The notes beneath the pieces are model-generated. The model had not been told where the DNA came from. It made no database searches and saw only the letters and a program-made list of their open reading frames with translations. A stretch of 64,000 nucleotides of DNA from Steinernema hermaphroditum (lineage: Eukaryota; Nematoda; Chromadorea; Rhabditida; Steinernematidae): contig CM059623.1 of assembly GCA_030435675.1 (NCBI GenBank), positions 15,708,205 to 15,772,204 of the forward strand, in the 5' to 3' direction. Both the position numbers and the translations under genes were made by a program. Shown piece by piece: positions 57,771 to 64,000 of this stretch (position 1 is the first letter of the stretch; the number at the start of each line of letters is the position of its first letter).

Positions 57771-60214
57771 CAGTGGTGGACAGCTCAAGAAGCACTGTCC
57801 AAATTCATGAAGGGTGGTCGAAATCCCAACAGGTCGATATTCCAGGAAATCCCTGAGGGGACAGTTGAAAACAATGTGTACGCGAGTGCTTCTAACAGTG
57901 CGTAAAGAAGAACACTATTACACAGTAGGCTTGTGCGCACACCTGGCCATTTAAACACTCATCGAAAGTTACGCGAGCGTAGATATGGTTATAGACATGA
58001 TTGACAAAATATGATTGATTATCTGGGTGGTTGACCCGGTAAGTTTGTACCCAGTAAGACCCGGTAAGCCACCAGTTTGCAGACCAAGGTTCGACTTCTT
58101 TGTTTACTTTTTGTTTTTTTTTTGTCTTAGAGGCCTCTTTCTGTTTTTACTGTCATTGATAGTTGAATTTCAGTAACAAGCAATCGGAATACAACTAGCG
58201 GCTGGTTCATTGAGTTAAACCGGTCCATCCATAAATCCAAGCTAACATGCAAAATTAGGTGAAAAGAATAACTGCGGGAAGAGTTGAACCTTGATGTAAG
58301 CATGGTAGGCAAGGGAATTACCGATTCCACTACCGAACAGGTACAATGCAACGTCAGTCATGCTTATGTCGACGTTAAGGTACCTTTATATCTACGTTAA
58401 GGTACCTTTCAAAGGGTTAGCGGTACAATGTGGCTCTTAACGTATCGTGCTTCGAATTGTGCTAACTGCTGCCCAAAGTCAGTGATGACTCGTCTGATGG
58501 CCGAACAACACAACCATTCAGTATCCAGAAGGCTATGTCAACAGTGCTTAATCATCGCTTGTTCTCACACAAAGGCAAACAGTGAATACTCAAACGATCA
58601 GATTATCATTAGTCCAATCGAAAAACAAAAAGATTTCGTTGAATGACTTTTGTTTTGACTGTGAGTCATGGTATTAAATTCAGAATTTAATTGGCAAAGC
58701 TGATAATGTCTTCGACGTTTTTCATGCTGTCATTATTGAGAACCGGTTCCCGTTATGTGCGGAATGCAAGGCAAGCTTTGGCTTCGACGACTACGGTGTG
58801 ACAATGTGCGTCTTGGGCTTATTTAACGCCCTTCACGGCGTAATGCCGTTGATCAAGTGCTGCTAAATGGTGCTACTGACATGTGAATAACTCGTTGGCC
58901 CCTGGGAATATGCCTATTCGACCATTGACCCCACGCATCTGTCGCAACTTTATAGCCTTCGTCAGCGAGCGTTTCGGTGTTTGTTTTTCGAGTATATCGT
59001 GCCCCTCTACAGCTCATCAACAGATATCACTTGGAAACGTTCCCTTGTTCGACCTCGCACTTCCCGTCAATGTGCTTTGGTCTTCTATAAATCACAAATT
59101 GATTTGTAAGCCTTTGTGTAACGACAACGGCACCTGACGTCACCCAATTCGTTGAGGAATGCCAAAAACGCCGTGGCATCGCCGCAAATAAGCCATATTG
59201 TGAAATTCCTTGAGAGTACACTTTGCAGTGATTGAGCCAGTTTGTAATAGCGAGAAAGATGCAACAGAAAAAGGCGTCAGTCAAAGAACAATCCAATTAA
59301 AATAACGTCACTTGTTCACTGCCACTATGCCTTTGGTTCGTCTGTTTAGTAGGCTAAGCTTGAATAGAGACGACTTTATGATCATCAATTTTGCCGCCCG
59401 CAGGGCTTTCAGTGTCTCCATCCGAAAGTTCCCAGGCCTTCCATGTGTTTGCAGGCCACAGGTGCTTTCCCGGGTTTTGAAAATTGGTGTCTTGATACTC
59501 GCAAGACTATATGTCCCTAAAACGGGTCTCACTTTTTGTTTTGCAACACACTGTTAGCCATTCTGTCCCAGTCAGTCGGCAACCGAACTCCATCCCTAAA
59601 GAATTCAAATACCCTCTCTCCTCCGCCTGACATGCTGCCCTTAGCAAAATTTTAAAAACGTTGGTGTGCTTTGCGTCCATTTTTACCTCTAAACCGCATT
59701 ACGTCTTCACCTGTATTTGTTGATTTTGGACCGTCTTACTATAGCCGTATCTGCCCAAGTATGCTCAAAAACTTCTGCATTTATTGTTTTTTTTGTATAT
59801 ATGTACTGAGCCAGCTCGGATTGCGAAATTTCACCGAATGAGCATCTCTGGCAGTACGGTACTTGTCTTGGCACGTTAAAAACGAAAATTATGTCAGTAT
59901 TCCATTGCACTTTTATCAGTATTCTTTGATCTTGTGCATTACTTGGCCCACTCGGAGTGCACCATTCCTCGCTTACCGTTTCAGTTGTTTCTAACAAAAA
60001 ATGCTCTATCTTTGCATTGTTTCCAACATTGCAAATTGTTGCTAAACAGTTCGAACAAATTATGTATGATTTCGTTTGCGTCCAATGTTATCAGAGAAAT
60101 CAAAAACGACTCGCCCTGCGGAGCGATTACTCACTGTTTCTGTTGAGACGCGTTGTCAACGGACACCCATTCTGCCGAGACGACCATATTACTCATTTTA
60201 ACAACACATGAATG

Positions 60215-60240
60215 GGAGGAGCCACGGGCCTTATTTATAA
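60215..60240 (+). promoter_or_regulatory. Core promoter of microprotein 4
   Basis: GGGAGGAGCCACGGGCCT is followed by TATTTATAA (60232-60240), about 100 nt before the start codon. The GGAGCC plus TATA arrangement matches the promoter at 33.0 kb. Confidence 0.55.
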
Positions 60241-60335
60241 CGATCCCTCGCCACTGCATTCACTCACCGTCGTCCCATCCTCAATTTAACCCAGCCTCAT
60301 CCAGTCTACCCTGACCTGTCCAGAATTGAACAACC

Positions 60336-60544
60336 ATGTCGTACCCAAAGTCTGATGTAATTCTGCTGTTGACCAACTGGCGACTAAAAGTCGATTTTAG
60401 GATGAACTTCGCGAGGAATATGAACAACGCGAGAGGGAGCTAGCGGAGATGCAACGCGAACTCGAGCGACAGGAGGAAGCGCAACGTAAAATGGAAGAGG
60501 AGCGCCGTAAATTGGAAGAGGAGCAGGAGCATCTTCGTCGCTGA
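60336..60544 (+). CDS. Charged-helix microprotein 4 (54 aa, 2 exons)
   Basis: Exon 1 is 60336-60356 (MSYPKSD), intron 60357-60400 (44 nt, ATTTTAG acceptor), and exon 2 is 60401-60544. Exon 2 encodes 47 residues starting DELREEYEQRERELAEMQRE, with ERQEEAQRKMEEERRKLEEE following, and ends HLRR before TGA. The protein has no hydrophobic segment or cysteine. The leader MSYP resembles MAYP in member 2, and both second exons open with D-(D/E)-E. A TATTTATA box lies about 100 nt before the start. The shared plan across four loci supports a true gene family; function is unknown. Confidence 0.75.
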
Positions 60545-63029
60545 TAGAAGCCAAACTTCCAACCCTTCACACTTCCGATCTCGTTTCTGCAATTTTGCTA
60601 ATTTTTATGTTCATCTTGATGTGATAAATTGATTTTTTATCCAAATGCATGTGTGTAGATTTAGATGAAGTTTGTCAGAGATTTTAAAACGTCGGTTTTT
60701 TCAAAAAATTCACGTCTGTTTTCGAACTGTTCACTCTCCAACCAGTACATGGTTTGTGTTTGTCGCCCATTTGTCCGCGTCGGTCGACCATAGCCACATT
60801 TCATTCTGCTTGTTCACCAAAAGTACGACGGTCCGCATCTTTCCGAGTTGGCCTCTCTCTATTTTGAGCTCAGAGATCCTTGTTTGTTCATATCTTATCT
60901 CGATCTCTTTTGTGGCATCGGCTGATGCTACCGATGTCATGGATGGACACCGTAAGTGAAGTTTCTGCATTTTACGGAAATAAACGTCTTAGTTATCGCA
61001 AGTGACTCAGCACTTCGCGTACGGATTTACGAATTTATTTGAGATATCTAACATTTTACATGTTGTAGCACCCCAAATCTAACCATCGCTGTCTGGCTTC
61101 TTCTTACGCTCGGTGTCGCCATCTTCTTCTGCCTACTTTCATCGTGAAGTCATCGTTTCATTGGGTCCGCGGTCGTACGAGAGGTTTCTTCACGGAAGGA
61201 CTCATTCTTCGGCTGCACCACTTTTCCGAGCTTCCGTTCGCCATCTTCCAGGCGGAGCTCCACTTTCTTCTTTTTGCCGCTTCATCGCTGTCTTTCACCC
61301 TTGTGACGCCTCAGAGCCATGCGTTCGTCTTCCTGTCTAGCGTTGAGCGGTCGCAAGCTTCATCCGCGTTGACTTCGTGAAAGACCAAGTCTCTGAGCCG
61401 TATAGCATAGAACGGACTGGGTGAAGAGCATTCGTTTCCATCGCATCAGGACACTTTTGGAGATCAGGAAGTCCTTATACCTCCTGAAAACGTTCCATCC
61501 ATTTTGAATTCTTCGGGTGATATCCTAGTAGTGGTTTCTCCTCAGCCTGACTTCTTGTCACAGGTAGACGCATTCTATGACTTTTGGTGTCCAGCGCTGG
61601 TCCGTAGACTCACAATACAAATCATAAATGACACACAAAAGAGTAATAAAAAAGTGTTGGACTGAAGATTGAAAAATGTCAGCAAACGCACCACCCAGAT
61701 CGACCATTCAAGCTGTTATTTCTGCTTTGGGACAGTTGATTTGAACATGAATTACAAATGGTGCTTATGTGGGCAGGCGTGCGTATAAGCCGAGAGCTTT
61801 CTTGGGGTTAACGACCAATAACCATGTAACATGTATGCCAATCTTCAGCATTTTTAGTTTCAATTTTTCATTCATTTTCCTTAGACAGACACGTCGGAAG
61901 ATTCTCTTATTGCATGAATTTAATCCTCGATAAATCAGAAGCTCACGACCCACGACGATTTTATGGTATACCGTACCTACTTGGCATGGAAGCGATAACA
62001 ACCTGTACACAAATATTTGCGCGCAGAGCATTCGTCCTTCTCTGACGTCAATCAGCTCAAAAACAACCATAAAATTAGTAAATTAACGTGGGTCGATTCT
62101 GCAATTAAATTTGAGTCTGCGAATATTAAATCGATCCATGCAATGCGCTGTTTTCTGGTGGCTGAGGAGGGAGGTATCTCAACGTTTAGTAGATAGATAG
62201 CGTTTCTCACGAACATCTCCGGTCCTCTCGAGCTTCAAATAACTTTTCACTGGTGCTATTCTGGGATATAAGGTAAATAAAGAGCGCAACTCCTTGAGCC
62301 TGAAGTTGCGTAGTGGAAGGCATTCCCAACAAAACATATTGGTTTTATGACCCCACATAATTCAACATAATTGGTCGGCGAAGGAATGCGAGCGACGCGA
62401 GCTGTATCTATCTACAAATATGCCACTCGGCGCAATCGGCGCGTGTCTCACAAAGTTTATTCCATGTGTTGGCATGTGTGTGTACGTGATTTCGACACAT
62501 GAATGTATACTACACAGTAGCCCAGAGAAAGGCTGCTTATCAGAGGAATAATCAGTTCCTTAGGGACCGCATGATCTATGCGAAAAATGGCCATCCGTAT
62601 AGGAATGTTTGAATCATATGTGGGTGGCAGGATAAAACATGGTTTAGTTTTAAATGATGAAGATCATGACCACAGATTGCCGACCATCCGCGGTTCCATG
62701 AAGAACTGCAACCTCCCTGAATCTATGAAGACTGTCTCGCTAAGTGTTCCGAGAGTCCAAAATGTAAGGGCAGGCTCAAACTAGTGGGACCAACCTCTTA
62801 GACACCGACGTTATTCCTTGCACAGAAGTCACAAGAAAATTGTAGGTTACCGATTCTATATCCCACATACTAGGCATAGATTGTTGTTGTTCTCCATAAC
62901 TCCGACGAACGCCGGGTTTCCTGGCTAAAACTTATCGGCGATGCTATCCTTTTGATAGAACTAAGAATGTTGCTCGTCTAACAATAAACATTTTTAATTA
63001 TACACACAATACATTAGTTTAATAGATTA
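60545..63029. other. Gene-poor stretch with two weak coding-like fragments
   Basis: Minus-strand frames at 60731-60930 (ELKIERGQLGKMRTVVLLVN) and 61180-61290 (VELRLEDGERKLGKVVQPKN) resemble each other in plan and may be decayed duplicates of one exon. Nothing else coding is evident. Confidence 0.35.
61655..61720 (-). repeat. Second, decayed copy of the 56.75 kb tRNA-like repeat
   Basis: GAAAAATGTCAGCAAACGCA followed by CCACCCAGATCGACCA aligns with the 56.76-56.82 kb element on the same strand, with scattered substitutions. Confidence 0.35.
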
Positions 63030-63447
63030 TTAAAGCAACTCCATTCCGGGAGCGGGAGGCGCTCCAGGACTATGCTCGCACTTGAATGTAACTGGATTGG
63101 GACGGAAGGGGTAGCAACAGCAACGACACACCTTTTCGCGTTTGCCTTTTCCCGATTTGTTGCCCCTATAATGTTAATTCGTATATTACAGAGTTAAACA
63201 ACAAACCGACCTGATTTGAGGAAGACAGCTGTACCAATCCAGAGCGCGAATATGTTCCTGGAAGGCGGGCTCAATGGAGCTCAAATCGACTCTGTTGGAT
63301 GGCCAGAGCTGACATTCACCACCGTTTTGCTTGACGAGGTCGTAGTCGACGACACAGGCGTCCAGCTGACCCTCTCCTTGCAGGTCGTGAGCGTTGCAAA
63401 CTCGTTCGGAGACGTAGAAGGGCATGACAGAGCGACCGCCGGGAATT
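63030..63447 (-). CDS. Cysteine-rich protein, last two exons (partial, 5' part not seen)
   Basis: Minus exons 63447-63211 and 63165-63030 join in phase (CAA ATC AG plus G) to encode about 124 residues ending [10 protein letters not shown] and a stop at 63030. Cysteines fall in a pattern typical of extracellular folds: [27 protein letters not shown] and [12 protein letters not shown]. The first exon shown begins mid-codon after a CCTAG acceptor, so at least one upstream exon is missing; it was not found between 63448 and the window end. Codon use is coding-like and GC-rich relative to flanks. A secreted or lumenal protein is inferred; the family is not recognised. Confidence 0.6.
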
Positions 63448-64000
63448 CTAGGATTACAGAGCATAAAATATACAGAAAAACTAGATTTCGAAGCTGAAGG
63501 TTTGCCGAAGGTCTCATACAAACGCTTTCATTGATTCTTTAGATGCTAATTCTTTGGTATTGGCCAGTGCTTTGCTTAGTTTCATACAGGATAGGCTTAC
63601 TCCAGTAAGATCTAGACTGCTTTGGCTTCGATGTAATTGTTGTCATTGCCTTAGGCTAGCCCATTATGCAAAACGAGAGCGGCAGTCGACTGGTTATAGA
63701 ATGATCATAAGTTAGCTATGTACTTAAACTGGGTTAATTTAAGATTCAGCCTGAACCCCATGAGCTTACGATCGTATGTAAGTGTAACTTACTGAGCCGA
63801 GCGCCTGTGGTTTTTTTTCTCGAACGATGCAAGGCTTAGCGCTAGACCATGATCTACCTATGTCTGCAGTTTAGTATGGCGTGAACCTGTAATCTCGATT
63901 TGACTCGATATGACAGTGAGTCCAAGATAGAGCCAAGGTCGGACTTGTCGGCATCAAAGGTCAGGCGTCAACGTTCAGTTTTCAAAATTGTTTTTTTTTG

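Noticed and set aside
1..64000. CRISPR array, bacterial operon, ribosomal RNA or spliced-leader RNA genes
   Set aside because: None seen by eye; the spliced eukaryotic gene structure makes the prokaryotic features irrelevant.

Overview
This is eukaryotic nuclear DNA from a nematode, most likely a rhabditid. The evidence is a tandem cluster of nematode-specific srt-type chemoreceptors, a nematode-style receptor guanylyl cyclase, a PAR-3 polarity gene, and many introns of 41-48 nt with GT..AG ends and TTTCAG/TTTTAG acceptors. The species cannot be named from the sequence alone. Exon models below were assembled by hand from splice signals, reading phase and family conservation; every main model keeps an open frame with matching phases.

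Layout. 1-5.2 kb: no convincing gene, a decayed tRNA-like copy and a GC-rich putative control region. 5.28-7.33 kb (+): a four-exon type I membrane protein of unknown function (429 aa). 8.25-14.37 kb (-): a complete 21-exon receptor guanylyl cyclase (1098 aa) with signal peptide, ligand-binding domain, membrane segment, kinase-homology domain and an apparently active cyclase domain. 14.98-22.91 kb (-): three intact, tandem four-exon srt-type seven-helix receptors (322, 323 and 325 aa), a truncated fourth copy cut by a Tc1/mariner-type element, and a scrambled relic at 23.5-23.8 kb. The cyclase and receptors are all on the minus strand and are plausibly sensory genes. 23.8-42 kb: repeat-rich DNA with palindromic TGACGTAG repeats, a terminal-inverted-repeat element and decayed coding pieces. 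42.06-55.15 kb (+): par-3, with a 7.5 kb first intron and all its landmarks (CR1, three PDZ domains, the CR3 phosphorylation motif). 63.03-63.45 kb (-): the 3' end of a cysteine-rich gene that continues off the window or has unseen exons.

The most novel signal is a set of four tiny genes scattered over 32 kb (28.2, 33.2, 57.2 and 60.4 kb, both strands). Each has a start exon of only 4-7 codons, a phase-0 intron of 44-48 nt, and one second exon coding an almost uninterrupted Glu/Arg/Gln-rich helix that runs to the stop codon (47, 53, 72 and 54 aa). Three have a TATA-like box preceded by a GAGCC motif. They look like a dispersed, co-regulated family of charged single-helix or coiled-coil microproteins. 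I know of no named family matching this architecture.

A second notable item is a 105-bp hAT-like element at 48.08 kb. It has a perfect 8-bp target duplication and 13-bp inverted ends, but its interior is a 7-bp minisatellite. Several other short clusters of GAGTC- or CCGATC-type words in the window may be related.
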